Shown here piece by piece: positions 17,906-26,533 of a DNA stretch of 64,000 bases. The position numbers and the translations under genes were made by a program. Positions within the stretch are counted from its first letter, which is position 1. Each line of letters starts with the position of its first letter. The stretch is from assembly GCF_900107115.1 (NCBI RefSeq), contig NZ_FNOS01000002.1, positions 448,640 through 512,639 of the forward strand. Reading direction: 5' to 3'. The notes beneath the pieces were generated by a model. That model was given only the letters and a program-made list of their open reading frames with translations, was not told the DNA's origin and did not search any database. This stretch comes from Salimicrobium album (lineage in GTDB: Bacteria > Bacillota > Bacilli > Bacillales > Halobacillaceae).

Positions 17906-20900
17906 TTAATCAGTGGAGTCATTGTCTTCGCGACGGTCGCTGTTTTTCTGAGTTGAACTTTCTTCTGTTTCAGAGGGGGTGGTCGTCTGGTTATCCGAAT
18001 TACTGTCGGACTCTGATGGATTGGAATTTTCATCCGGGGATTCAGAGTTCTCTTGAGAGGTATCCGGAGTTTCACTGTCGGCATTCGAGGAACGTTCATT
18101 TGAATCACCTGTGCCCGATGCCGGGTCGGAGCTTTCTTCCTGGGCGTCTGAACCGCTATTCTGTTCCGGAGATGATTCGGTATTTCTCTCGGATGAGCTG
18201 TTGTAGGAGCCGGAAGATCCATTACTTTCTTCATTATCTGAACCAGTAGCCGGTGTCTCCGTCTCGCTGCTCTGTTCCGAAGAATTGGAGCTGCTTCCGT
18301 TACCAGCGTCTGCACCGGAACCTTCGCCTGAAGAGCCGGAGTTTTGATTACTTTCCTGACCGGAATCGCTGCTTTCTCCTTCTGAAGAACCGCCGGAATT
18401 GTTACTTGAGGAAGGGGCGGGATCCTGTTCCGAGTTGCCTGAGTCTTCCTGGGAAGCGGGAGCACTGTCTGAACTTCCGTTACCAGCGTCTGCACCGGAG
18501 CCTTCGCCTGAAGAATCGGAGTTTTGATTACTTTCCTGACCGGAATCGCTGTTTCCTTCTTCGGAGGAACCGTTGTACTGTTCATCAGAACTGTTATCGG
18601 ATGGTGAATCTGTTCCGGAATTTCCTTCTTCCGGAGAGTCTGAATTACCGCTTTCGTTTTGAGAAGAGCTGTTGTTACCTTCGGAAGAGCTGTTATTCTG
18701 GCTGTCTGATCCGTTTCCTTCACTTTCCGAATTGTTATTTTGAGCCCCGGAACTGCTGTCTTCTTCCGGGGCTTCGTTATTTTGGCCGTCTGACTCATTA
18801 TTCTGATTTCCGGAACCATTATTTTGACTGTCCGATTCGCTATTTCCGGAGTCGTTATTCTGGCTGTCCGACTCATTATTCGGACTATCGGCATCGTTGT
18901 TCTGGCTGTCCGATCCGCCGTTTTCGGAGCCGTTGTTTTCATTGTCGGTCCCTTCATTTCCGGAACCGGAATCTTCGTTCTCTTCTCCGGCATCGCTCTC
19001 GTTTCCGGAGTCTTCATTCGTATTATTGTCTTCGTTATTTCCGGTGCTGCCTGAATCTTCGTTTTCTTCCTCACTGCTGTTTTCTTCATCTTCGCTGTTT
19101 TCTTCCTCACTGCTGTTTTCTTCATCTTCGCTGCTTTGTTCGTCTTCAGTAGATTCTTCAGCAGGTTCACTTTCCTGTTCCGGAACCTGTACGGAAGTGT
19201 TCTTTGAATCACTGTCGGAAGAAGAACCGTCCCCGAGGACCGTTACAGAGATGTCGTAGGTCTTACCCGGCTCCGGGGAGCTTATTTCATAGCTTGTATC
19301 CCCGGTCGAGGTTGAGTTGCCCCCGGTCGCCGTAATATAGAAATCGGCGCTTTCCGGATAAGACCACGTTACATCGATACTGTCCGAATCCTTGTCATAA
19401 GAAGCAGACAGACCGCTGACCGGGTCCATCTGCTGATACTGGGCTGATACATCTGAGGGCTGATTGTCTACATGGAACAGTTCCGTCACGATTTCGGAGG
19501 AGGGAGTGTAGGAACTCGGCAGTTTTGCCGGCCTGGAACCTTCTTCCACTCCTACTTCCACGACACTGTCCGGCTGCTTGAAGTCTTCCGTGTCTTTATC
19601 TTCGGACAGTTCTCCCATAAGATGGCGGAACATCTGTTTCGGAACATCTTTACCACTTTCATTTTCTATAGAGCTTCTGTCCTGATTCCCGGTCCAGACG
19701 GAAATAGAGTAGTCTGTCGTATAGCCGTTGAACCAGGCGTCCACTTCTTTGTTCGTAGTACCCGTTTTACCGGCCATAGGGAGGCCCGGAACTTTAGCAG
19801 CTGTACCGGTTCCACTTTCCACGGCAGTTTTCAGCATGGAGGTGACCATGTACGCTGTATAATCTTTCATGGCGGAGACCGGTTCAGGTGTAAGATCTAC
19901 GGTACCGTTATCAGGTGTTTCCACTTTCCTTACAGTATACGGCTCATTATAGACTCCTTCATTACCGAAGGCGGCATAAGCCCCGGACATCTGAATAGGC
20001 GTTACTTCCTGGGTCCCGAGAGCATCACCAAGCTCCATAGGGCCCTCACCGAAGGAGATACCGAGCTTATTGGCAAAATCACTGGCACGGCTCGGTCCTA
20101 CAGCATCTAGTGCTTTTACCGCAGGGATGTTGATAGACTGGGCGAGCGCTTCACGTATAGACATCCAGCCGCGGTATTCATCATCGAAGTTGGAAGGGGA
20201 GTACCCGTTGAAATCCGTCTCCTCATCTTTCAGCTGATGATACGTCGACCATTTTTCATGTTCTATGACCGGACCATACGCCGCGATCGGTTTCATCGTC
20301 GAACCTGCCTGTCTCGGGTCGTCGGTGGCAAAATTCAGGCCGCCGGATACGTAGTTTCTTCCGCCACCTATGGCACGGATCGCACCGGTTTGGGTGTCAA
20401 CGACAGATACGGCACTTTGAAGGGAATCGGTCGGCCAGCTTACAGGCCCTTCCCCGTTCATCGCTTTCTGGGTCAGCTGCTGAGCTTCAGGATCCAGGGT
20501 AGTGTAAATTTTAAGTCCGTCTTTGAAAATGTTCACATCTTCCATTTTGCTTTCGACTTCTTTCTGGACCTGGTCGACAAAAGCCTGATATTTCTTCGTT
20601 TTTTCTGTCTGTTCGGCAAGCATCGAAGAAATATCGGTCTGGCGCGCCTTTTCTGCTTCCTCTTCGGAAATCTTGCCGTGACTTACCATTAAGTGAAGGA
20701 CAGTACTCATTCTGTCTTTGGCAAGTTCAGGATTCTCATAAGGGTCGTAGCCGCTTGGACGCTGAGGAAGACCGGCAAGTAATGCAGACTCTGCCAGAGT
20801 CAGTTCGCTCAGGTCCGACTTATTGAAATAAGTTTTGGCAGCCTCGGCAACGCCGTAGGCACCCTGCCCGAAATATATCTTATTGACATACATTTCGAAA

Positions 20901-21463
20901 ATTCTTTCCTTTTCGTATTCACGGTCGAGTTTCAGTGCCAGATATTGTTCCTGTACTTTCCTCTCCAGCGTTTTATCGGAGGTGAGGAGGGACTGTTTAA
21001 TTACCTGCTGGGTGATGGTACTCGCCCCTTCCGATCCGAAACCCTCTGTGATGTTTGCCCATATAGCGGCGAGTATACGGCGAAGGTCGATACCGCTGTG
21101 CTCGAAAAAGCGGACGTCTTCCGTCGCAAGCACGGAATTTACGTATGTTTCCGGAAGATCTTCATAATTGACTCTCGTCCGTCGTTCTTCCCCTCCTATA
21201 TTGAGAACGAAGTCGTCGTCCATGTCGTAAACCTTTGAAGAAAAAGGGGCCTGAAGTTCGGATGCCTTAAGCTCCGGAGCGTTCGAAGCATAGTAGGCGA
21301 ACAGGGCAGTTACTCCGAGTCCTATGATCACTCCTGCAATTAATATAATAGCGATAATCTTTTTGATTTTGGACGAACCCGCGAACTTACTCTTCTTATT
21401 CTTCGCTTTTCGTCTGTTCAACTGCTGGCGTCGTTCTTTTCGTGAGTTGTAGTTATTAGCCAT
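17906..21463 (-). CDS. ponA: Class A penicillin-binding protein 1 with an unusually long acidic low-complexity tail
   Basis: A 1185-residue bifunctional glycosyltransferase/transpeptidase of PBP1a/1b type. Order: a basic cytoplasmic start, one membrane helix (about residues 32-55), the glycosyltransferase domain (EDVRFFEHSG, GASTITQQVIKQ), the transpeptidase domain with the catalytic STMK, SIN and KTGT motifs, and a fibronectin type III-like domain near residues 670-760. The last 420 or so residues are almost only Ser, Asn, Asp, Glu and Gly, with internal repeats. B. subtilis PBP1 has 914 residues, so this tail is exceptional. The start directly follows the recU stop with GGAGG inside the recU end. 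Confidence 0.95.
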   Translation of the reverse strand: MANNYNSRKERRQQLNRRKAKNKKSKFAGSSKIKKIIAIILIAGVIIGLGVTALFAYYASNAPELKASELQAPFSSKVYDMDDDFVLNIGGEERRTRVNYEDLPETYVNSVLATEDVRFFEHSGIDLRRILAAIWANITEGFGSEGASTITQQVIKQSLLTSDKTLERKVQEQYLALKLDREYEKERIFEMYVNKIYFGQGAYGVAEAAKTYFNKSDLSELTLAESALLAGLPQRPSGYDPYENPELAKDRMSTVLHLMVSHGKISEEEAEKARQTDISSMLAEQTEKTKKYQAFVDQVQKEVESKMEDVNIFKDGLKIYTTLDPEAQQLTQKAMNGEGPVSWPTDSLQSAVSVVDTQTGAIRAIGGGRNYVSGGLNFATDDPRQAGSTMKPIAAYGPVIEHEKWSTYHQLKDEETDFNGYSPSNFDDEYRGWMSIREALAQSINIPAVKALDAVGPSRASDFANKLGISFGEGPMELGDALGTQEVTPIQMSGAYAAFGNEGVYNEPYTVRKVETPDNGTVDLTPEPVSAMKDYTAYMVTSMLKTAVESGTGTAAKVPGLPMAGKTGTTNKEVDAWFNGYTTDYSISVWTGNQDRSSIENESGKDVPKQMFRHLMGELSEDKDTEDFKQPDSVVEVGVEEGSRPAKLPSSYTPSSEIVTELFHVDNQPSDVSAQYQQMDPVSGLSASYDKDSDSIDVTWSYPESADFYITATGGNSTSTGDTSYEISSPEPGKTYDISVTVLGDGSSSDSDSKNTSVQVPEQESEPAEESTEDEQSSEDEENSSEEENSEDEENSSEEENEDSGSTGNNEDNNTNEDSGNESDAGEENEDSGSGNEGTDNENNGSENGGSDSQNNDADSPNNESDSQNNDSGNSESDSQNNGSGNQNNESDGQNNEAPEEDSSSGAQNNNSESEGNGSDSQNNSSSEGNNSSSQNESGNSDSPEEGNSGTDSPSDNSSDEQYNGSSEEGNSDSGQESNQNSDSSGEGSGADAGNGSSDSAPASQEDSGNSEQDPAPSSSNNSGGSSEGESSDSGQESNQNSGSSGEGSGADAGNGSSSNSSEQSSETETPATGSDNEESNGSSGSYNSSSERNTESSPEQNSGSDAQEESSDPASGTGDSNERSSNADSETPDTSQENSESPDENSNPSESDSNSDNQTTTPSETEESSTQKNSDRREDNDSTD
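18294..18552 (-). repeat. Two near-identical 75-80-bp blocks 180 bp apart in the ponA tail
   Basis: The block beginning TTCCGTTACCAGCGTCTGCA at about 18294-18372 recurs at about 18474-18552 with only a few mismatches. Both encode a Gly/Ser/Asp-rich repeat containing SSGEGSGADAGNGSS. Confidence 0.85.
19061..19132 (-). repeat. Perfect 36-bp tandem duplication inside ponA
   Basis: The 36 bases at 19061-19096 recur exactly at 19097-19132. They code for a 12-residue acidic unit (SEDEENSSEEEN) present twice in the tail. The exact match implies recent slippage or unequal exchange. Confidence 0.93.
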
Positions 21464-22078
21464 TCAATTTTCCTCCAATTTCTCCAAAACCATGTCTACA
21501 GCTTTCAAATAGTCCAGTCTTGCCTGAAAGTGAAAAGGTATCATATACGCTTTATCCTTGACCGTCTGATAAGGGATCGATTTTCGTCCTCCGCGTTCCT
21601 GGTTATTCCAGTATTCAATGATATATTCACTTTCCATAAGATAGGTTTCCTCCAGTGGTGCAAAACGGATAATGATAAAGGACAGACCGCGCTGGTAGAT
21701 CACCTGTTCCATGTGAGCAATCTGATGGGCGTGGATGTTACTCAAAGGGAAAGATGTCTTGTTTCTCGTTTCTTTCGCCTCGAAATCCACGTGATATCCT
21801 TTATAAACCCCGTTGTAATCCGTAGTCGATGCCTGTTTAAAATAAGCTTCTTTGATCACAGCGGCGCTCCTCTTCGGGTAATCGACGTTAACGATCTGCA
21901 CGGGTGTAGGTTTTTTATGGATGCTTGCTATATTCCTGGAAAGGTAGTATATATTGGCTGCGTTCAAGTCCTCTTCAAGCGTCATGCCCCTGTTGCTGTA
22001 TTTATCAGCTGAGGAGGCAGGAGCGGTGTTGGCACGGGATACCCTCTTTTTACTTCCGTTCGGATATCGCATCATCAT
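21464..22078 (-). CDS. recU: Holliday junction resolvase RecU
   Basis: A 204-residue RecU that cleaves Holliday junctions during recombination and chromosome segregation. It shows the family order: basic N terminus, NRGMTLEEDLNAAN, the active-site region with DFEAKETRNKTSF, and HQIAHMEQV further on. The start at 22078 follows GGAGGAGGAT, with further ATG codons in the same frame just downstream. The recU-ponA pair, with recU first and the two genes touching, is the classic Bacillus arrangement. Confidence 0.96.
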   Translation of the reverse strand: MMMRYPNGSKKRVSRANTAPASSADKYSNRGMTLEEDLNAANIYYLSRNIASIHKKPTPVQIVNVDYPKRSAAVIKEAYFKQASTTDYNGVYKGYHVDFEAKETRNKTSFPLSNIHAHQIAHMEQVIYQRGLSFIIIRFAPLEETYLMESEYIIEYWNNQERGGRKSIPYQTVKDKAYMIPFHFQARLDYLKAVDMVLEKLEEN

Positions 22079-22103
22079 ATCCTCCTCCTGGAATTCTCAC
22101 TTT

Positions 22104-22132
22104 ATTATACGTGCTTCATCCCCAAACGACAA
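22104..22132 (-). promoter_or_regulatory. Promoter for recU-ponA
   Basis: On the minus strand TTGTCG (22132-22127) and TATAAT (22109-22104) are 17 bases apart, about 25 bases before the recU start. The rest of the 310-base gap to yppE holds an imperfect hairpin near 22158-22200 (TACAGCA...TGCTGTA) and nothing else I can name. Confidence 0.7.
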
Positions 22133-22391
22133 ATATAAATCCTTCCATGAATACGGATACAGCAGTATTTTTTTCAAGGAAATACATTTTATTGCTGTAA
22201 GAACAGGAAAAGGGAGGGAGAGGGGTGTGAACAGGTCCGAAAGAACAGTTCCAAAGCACTGGGAAATGTGAGGGAGGGGCCGAGAGGTGATAAAGTTACA
22301 TCTTTGTGAACAAAAAGCAGGCCCTGTACGGGAGAAGGATTTACCAGTTACACAAATCATGCTACTCTTGATGGGGAAAAGGAGGGTATGG

Positions 22392-22739
22392 ATGAGTCTG
22401 CAAAAAAGAACCCGTACGCTTAAAGAATCTCTGGACGAGCTGCACGAGCGATACACTTCACACACCGGCCCGGTGGACCGGACGGATCACGAATTTTTTG
22501 AAAAGGTGAAAAATGAAACAGCACCTTATTTCGAGCTGGTCCAGGACTGGTACGAAGAAGTGGAACCGTTTGTAAAGGAAAGAGACGTAACCGTACACCC
22601 GAATCAGATCAAATCGACGCATGAAAACATAGAAATGCTTATTCTTCATTCTTATTATCTTGACGTGGATAAGAACAGGTACAAAGATCTTCATCAGTCT
22701 TCCCACTACGTATTGGACATGGTGCTGGACAATCTCTGA
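22392..22739 (+). CDS. yppE: YppE family protein (DUF1798)
   Basis: A 115-residue, mostly helical acidic protein of the YppE family, which has no assigned function. The start ATG 22392 has AAAAGGAGGG a few bases upstream; the longer open frame from 22287 covers non-coding leader. It sits on the opposite side of recU-ponA, the normal yppE neighbourhood in Bacillus. Confidence 0.82.
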   Translation: MSLQKRTRTLKESLDELHERYTSHTGPVDRTDHEFFEKVKNETAPYFELVQDWYEEVEPFVKERDVTVHPNQIKSTHENIEMLILHSYYLDVDKNRYKDLHQSSHYVLDMVLDNL

Positions 22740-22813
22740 AGGTCGAATGCAAACGCTTTACAAAAGGACGGGTGTTTTATATAATGAATATCCCTAACAG
22801 AGGAGGGGATATG

Positions 22814-23215
22814 ATGGTAACGAGAGACGAATTAATCCAGAAAGCGATAGATATACGGAAGAGAGCGTACGTACCCTATTCCGAATTTCCGGTGGGAGCC
22901 GCAGTGCTTACGAAAAGCGGTGAGGTATACGAAGGAGTGAATATTGAAAATGCCGCTTATCCGACGAGCTGCTGTGCTGAACGGGTGGCTATTTTCAAAG
23001 CTGTAGCAGACGGCCACTATGATTTCGAGACGCTGGCAGTCACTGCAGACACAGATCGCCCGGTACCTCCGTGCGGCTCCTGCAGACAGGTGATGAGTGA
23101 GTTCTTCGATTCCGACACAGTGATACACACGACTAATGTGAAGGGGCAGATCAAATCGATGACGATGGAAGAACTTCTGCCTTTTTCTTTCACTCCGGAA
23201 GATCTTAACAAATGA
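22814..23215 (+). CDS. cdd: Cytidine deaminase
   Basis: A 133-residue zinc-dependent cytidine/deoxycytidine deaminase of the pyrimidine salvage pathway. The catalytic CAERVAIF box and the second zinc motif PCGSCRQVM are intact, as is the substrate loop NIENAAYPT. Two ATG codons (22811, 22814) follow AGGAGGGG; the second has the better spacing. Being beside yppE and ypsA rather than beside era is a departure from the B. subtilis order. Confidence 0.95.
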   Translation: MVTRDELIQKAIDIRKRAYVPYSEFPVGAAVLTKSGEVYEGVNIENAAYPTSCCAERVAIFKAVADGHYDFETLAVTADTDRPVPPCGSCRQVMSEFFDSDTVIHTTNVKGQIKSMTMEELLPFSFTPEDLNK

Positions 23216-23231
23216 ACAGTTTTCACTCCGG

Positions 23232-23264
23232 CCCACTAAAGCTATAATAGTTTTAGTGGGTTTT
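23232..23264 (+). terminator. Terminator after cdd
   Basis: CCCACTAAA pairs with TTTAGTGGG over an 11-base loop and is followed by TTTT. Confidence 0.85.
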
Positions 23265-23332
23265 CATTGAAAAACAACCGCAAACAGATTTACAGGTGAT
23301 GAATCAGGAAGGAAGAGGGAGGTGGAGCCGAA

Positions 23333-23902
23333 TTGGACAGACGCCTGGTCGTAACAGGTTATAAGTCTCACGAAATGGGAATCTTCCAGGGGGAGGACAG
23401 ACGGGTGCTGTTTATAAAAGAGGCTATCCGGAAAAGACTCGTCGCTTTTCTCGAGGACGGAGGAGAGTGGGTCCTCGTCTCCTGTCAGCCGGGTGTAGAA
23501 TTCTGGACGGCCCAGGTCGTGCTGGCGTTGAAAGAAGACTATGATGTGTCCCTGGCGGTTCTTCCTCCTTTTGAAGGTGTGGAAGAGCGCTGGCCCGAAG
23601 ATATCCAGATGGCTTTTCAGGAAATAAAAGAAGATGCGGATTTTTATAAGCCGGTCTACAAAGGCGGCTATCAGGGTGCTTTTCAGTTTAAAGCGAAAGA
23701 TCGTTTTCTGATCGAGCATTCTGACAGGGCGCTTGTTCTTTATGATGAAGAGACTCCCGGGACTCCCAAATTCTTTCTGGAAATGGCTCGTTTTGCCGAA
23801 GGGTATGAAATAGAGCGGATCACCCCGGAGGATCTTCAGGATACCGTAGAAGAACTGGAATGGACGAGCCCAGAACTGTTTGAAGGAGGAAATCCCGATT
23901 GA
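23333..23902 (+). CDS. ypsA: YpsA (DUF1273, SLOG-related)
   Basis: A 189-residue YpsA-family protein. The family has a Rossmann-like nucleotide-binding fold (SLOG/DprA-LOG relatives) and has been linked to cell-division control in Firmicutes. The N terminus RRLVVTGYKSHEMGIF is a clear signature. The TTG start at 23333 is preceded by GGGAGGTGG. It is directly upstream of gpsB, as in B. subtilis, which supports a division-related role. Confidence 0.92.
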   Translation: MDRRLVVTGYKSHEMGIFQGEDRRVLFIKEAIRKRLVAFLEDGGEWVLVSCQPGVEFWTAQVVLALKEDYDVSLAVLPPFEGVEERWPEDIQMAFQEIKEDADFYKPVYKGGYQGAFQFKAKDRFLIEHSDRALVLYDEETPGTPKFFLEMARFAEGYEIERITPEDLQDTVEELEWTSPELFEGGNPD

Positions 23903-23958
23903 CAGACGCACCCAGTTTTGAAAGAATATAAGTACTCGCAGGATAAGAGGTGAATGGA

Positions 23959-24294
23959 ATGACGGAAGATCGGTTTCATTTGACAGGAAAAGAAATACTT
24001 GAAAAAGATTTCAAAACGTCGATGAGAGGTTATAATCAGGAAGAAGTGGATGAATACCTCGACCTGGTTATCCAGGATTATGAACAGTACGAGCAAATGA
24101 TCAAGGATTTAAAAGAAGAAAATGACCGCCTTAAGAAGAATCGGTCCCTTTCGAAGGATCCGGTCCAGCCCGAGAAAAGGGAAACGAGATCGATGAAGTC
24201 CGGCAACCAGGTGAACTACGATATTTTGAAACGTCTGTCCAACCTGGAGAAGGAAGTATTCGGTTCTCGTGAATATCAGGATGATCAGGAATAA
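23959..24294 (+). CDS. gpsB: Cell-division protein GpsB
   Basis: A 111-residue DivIVA-like coiled-coil protein that shuttles PBP1 between septum and sidewall. The N-terminal membrane-binding/PBP-binding segment (LTGKEILEKDFKTSMRGY near residues 8-25) and a coiled coil (about 33-62) precede a linker and a short trimerising helix (LSNLEKEVFG). The ATG at 23959 has AAGAGG eight bases upstream. Its partner PBP1 (ponA) is encoded 2.5 kb away. Confidence 0.95.
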   Translation: MTEDRFHLTGKEILEKDFKTSMRGYNQEEVDEYLDLVIQDYEQYEQMIKDLKEENDRLKKNRSLSKDPVQPEKRETRSMKSGNQVNYDILKRLSNLEKEVFGSREYQDDQE

Positions 24295-24302
24295 ATTGTT
24301 CG

Positions 24303-24331
24303 ATGACAATTGTCCGGGAATCTGATAAAAT
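24303..24331 (+). promoter_or_regulatory. rnpB promoter
   Basis: ATGACA (24303-24308) and TAAAAT (24326-24331) with a 17-base spacer and an extended TG at 24323-24324, just ahead of the RNase P RNA. Confidence 0.7.
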
Positions 24332-24340
24332 GAACTTTCG

Positions 24341-24741
24341 CAACATGGGAGATGCTGAGGTAATCGCTGCCGATGGCAGAGGAAAGTCCATGCTCGCACA
24401 AGCTGAGATTGCTTGTAGTGTTCGTGCCAGACGAAATCATAAGTCTGGGTAGTGCCAAGCACTAACGGCAGAGAAAAGACCTGTGTCCCGGATGGGATAT
24501 GGTCTGACTATCTTGAAAGTGCCACAGTGACGGAGCCGAAGTAGAAATACTTCGGGTGGAACGAGGTAAACCCCTCGAGCGAGCAACCCAAACTTAGGTA
24601 GGGGCACTCTTTCGAAGGAATGAAACGGAGAAAGAGGCCGGCATCGCCGGCAGATAGATGATTACCACCGGAGTACGAGGTTTGACCACCGCCGGCAGTA
24701 CAAAGGTACAGAACATGGCTTACCAGGCATCTCCCGGTCAT
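24341..24741 (+). ncRNA. rnpB: RNase P RNA, Bacillus type (class B)
   Basis: The RNA subunit of ribonuclease P, which removes 5' leaders from pre-tRNAs. The near-universal segments are all there in order: GAGGAAAGTCCATGCTCGCA, GTAGTGTTCGTGCC, TGAAAGTGCCACAGTGACG, AACCCCTCGAGCGAG, TAGATGATTACC and ACAGAACATGGCTTA. The termini pair as helix P1 (GGGAGATGC at 24347-24355 with GCATCTCCC at 24727-24735). The layout follows the B. subtilis RNA. The exact 5' and 3' ends are approximate to a few bases. Confidence 0.97.
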
Positions 24742-24756
24742 ACATAAGATATGTCA

Positions 24757-24795
24757 CCTCCTTTATGGTAGGATTACCGTAATGGAGGTTTTTTC
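24757..24795 (+). terminator. Terminator after rnpB
   Basis: ACCTCC...GGAGGT stem extended by TATGGTA/TACCGTA, followed by TTTTTT. Confidence 0.85.
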
Positions 24796-24870
24796 TTTAA
24801 GACAGCAATTCAGCCACCGGGTGAAGGTCGCATGGAAACTATTTATTTTTAATATAAGGATGTGATATTG

Positions 24871-25998
24871 ATGGATAAAATTACGCTTATAGCTACAGCC
24901 GCGATGGGACTTGAAGGGATCGTCGGGCAGGAACTGAGGGATCTCGGGTATGAAAACGTGAAGGTGGAGAACAGCCGCGCTGTCTTTGAAGCCCGCCCTT
25001 CCGATATACCGAGAGTGAACTTATGGCTCCGTTCCGCCGACCGGGTGAAGCTTCTCGTCGGTAAGTTCAACGCCTACAGTTTCGACGAACTGTTCGAAAA
25101 TACGAAAGCTCTTCCATGGGAACAGTTCATCTCGGAAGATGGAGAGTTTCCGGTCATTGGAAAATCCAAAAAATCGAAATTATACAGCGTCCCTGACTGT
25201 CAGGCTATCGTGAAAAAGGCGATTGTAGAACGTATGAAGCAGAAGTACGGTATCGCGGACAGGCTGGAGGAGACGGGGGCATTTTATCGTGTGGAAGTGG
25301 ATATCAATAAAGACGAGGCGTGGCTCACACTGGACACCTCGGGTTCCGGTCTCCATAAGCGGGGCTATCGTGTAGGTCAGGGAGAGGCCCCTTTAAAAGA
25401 AACGCTGGCTGCCGCGCTCATACAGGTGACGAACTGGAGGGGGGATGCCCCTTTCGTCGATCTCTTCTGCGGCTCCGGTACGATACCGATAGAAGCGGCA
25501 CTTATCGGGCAGAACATCGCTCCCGGGTTCAACCGGGAATTCGCTTCCGAAAACTGGTCGTTCGTCAGTGACAAGTACTGGGATGCGGCTTTTGAAGAGG
25601 CTGAAGACAAAGCGCAGTATGATCAGCCCGTCAATATACAGGGGATGGATATCGATCCGAAGATGATAGAAATATCAAAAGCCAACGCTATGGAAGCGGG
25701 GCTCGGAGAACTGATCCCTTTTAAACAGATGCAGGCAAGGGACTTCAAACCCGAAGAGAAAGGCGGTTATCTCATTTCAAACCCGCCGTATGGCGAAAGG
25801 ATAGGGGACAGGAAAGAGGTTGAGAAAACGTATCGCCAGCTCGGCGGGACTATGAAAGACTTCCCGACGTGGAGTGTTTATATACTTACCGCCCATTCTC
25901 AGTTCGAAAAGGTATACGGTACGGAAGCTACGAAGAAGAGAAAATTGTTCAACGGCTTTATAGAAACGAATTACTACCAGTTCTTCGGAAAAAAATAA
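24871..25998 (+). CDS. ypsC: THUMP-domain 23S rRNA guanine-N2 methyltransferase-like protein (YpsC)
   Basis: A 375-residue RlmL/YpsC-family RNA methyltransferase: N-terminal ferredoxin-like and THUMP RNA-binding domains (about residues 1-155), then a SAM-dependent methyltransferase with motif I VDLFCGSGTIPIEAA and the catalytic NPPYGER. It is expected to methylate an exocyclic amine of a 23S rRNA guanine. The ATG at 24871 has AAGGA ten bases upstream; GTG 24862 and TTG 24868 are in frame and possible. Its place after gpsB and rnpB matches B. subtilis. Confidence 0.9.
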   Translation: MDKITLIATAAMGLEGIVGQELRDLGYENVKVENSRAVFEARPSDIPRVNLWLRSADRVKLLVGKFNAYSFDELFENTKALPWEQFISEDGEFPVIGKSKKSKLYSVPDCQAIVKKAIVERMKQKYGIADRLEETGAFYRVEVDINKDEAWLTLDTSGSGLHKRGYRVGQGEAPLKETLAAALIQVTNWRGDAPFVDLFCGSGTIPIEAALIGQNIAPGFNREFASENWSFVSDKYWDAAFEEAEDKAQYDQPVNIQGMDIDPKMIEISKANAMEAGLGELIPFKQMQARDFKPEEKGGYLISNPPYGERIGDRKEVEKTYRQLGGTMKDFPTWSVYILTAHSQFEKVYGTEATKKRKLFNGFIETNYYQFFGKK

Positions 25999-26003
25999 TT
26001 GTA

Positions 26004-26040
26004 AAACCCGCTTTCTGAGTGCACAGAAAGCGGGTTTTTT
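26004..26040 (+). terminator. Terminator after ypsC
   Basis: AAACCCGCTTTCTG pairs with CAGAAAGCGGGTTT around a six-base loop, then a T-run. The flanking A and T tracts would let it act on both strands. Confidence 0.92.
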
Positions 26041-26125
26041 TAAACTTCTCTTTTAATGATTCTTATTAATACTTAGTAGCAACTCCGAAAGAAAAAATAA
26101 AAATAGATCTGTAAAATCTGTGTTG

Positions 26126-26533
26126 TTACTCATATAAATGAGTTTGAAGCGCTTCTTTAGCCAGTCGGTCTGCCGTTTTATTTTCTTTTTCCGGAATCCA
26201 CTTCATAAATACAAAAGAGAACTGTTCGGCCAGCCTTAGCAATTGTTCATGGTAGGGTTGAAAATCTTTGTTTTTACATCGGCCGGTCTCGAATGTTTCG
26301 ACAACTATTTTAGAATCCGTTCTCAAAGAAATGATTTCTCCCGGATAAAGGTCCTTGCAAATCCCGAGTGCGAAACAGGCACTTGCAAATTCCGCTTCAT
26401 GATTTGAAAGTGTACCGAGGTACGAAGTACGGTACACTTTATCCTGGTTGTTTTTTATATAAACCCCGGAGTAACTGACACCGGGGTTTCCTTTTGTCGC
26501 AGCGTCTGTGTAAATTTCTATCACAATCGTCAC
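26126..26533 (-). CDS. ypeP: RNase HI-like protein (YpeP)
   Basis: A 135-residue ribonuclease H-fold protein. The four acidic active-site positions can be aligned: D in YTDAATKGNPG (near residue 9), E in NHEAEF, D in RTDSK and D in TADRLAKEAL. This suggests cleavage of RNA in RNA-DNA hybrids, although the B. subtilis homologue's activity is doubtful. Its start overlaps the end of ypdP by four bases, the same pair as in B. subtilis, so both fall under the same preQ1-controlled transcript. Confidence 0.85.
   Translation of the reverse strand: MTIVIEIYTDAATKGNPGVSYSGVYIKNNQDKVYRTSYLGTLSNHEAEFASACFALGICKDLYPGEIISLRTDSKIVVETFETGRCKNKDFQPYHEQLLRLAEQFSFVFMKWIPEKENKTADRLAKEALQTHLYE

Noticed and set aside
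17644..19259. Long open frames on both strands overlapping the ponA tail (up to 522 codons)
   Set aside because: They are by-products of the Ser/Asp/Glu-rich repeats: the protein encodes strings such as RKKTAKMKKTAVRKKT only as frame shadows. The ponA frame alone has conserved motifs and a ribosome site.
22340..22368. Promoter for yppE (TTTACC with TACTCT)
   Set aside because: The -10 box matches consensus poorly; it is a possible but unsupported site.
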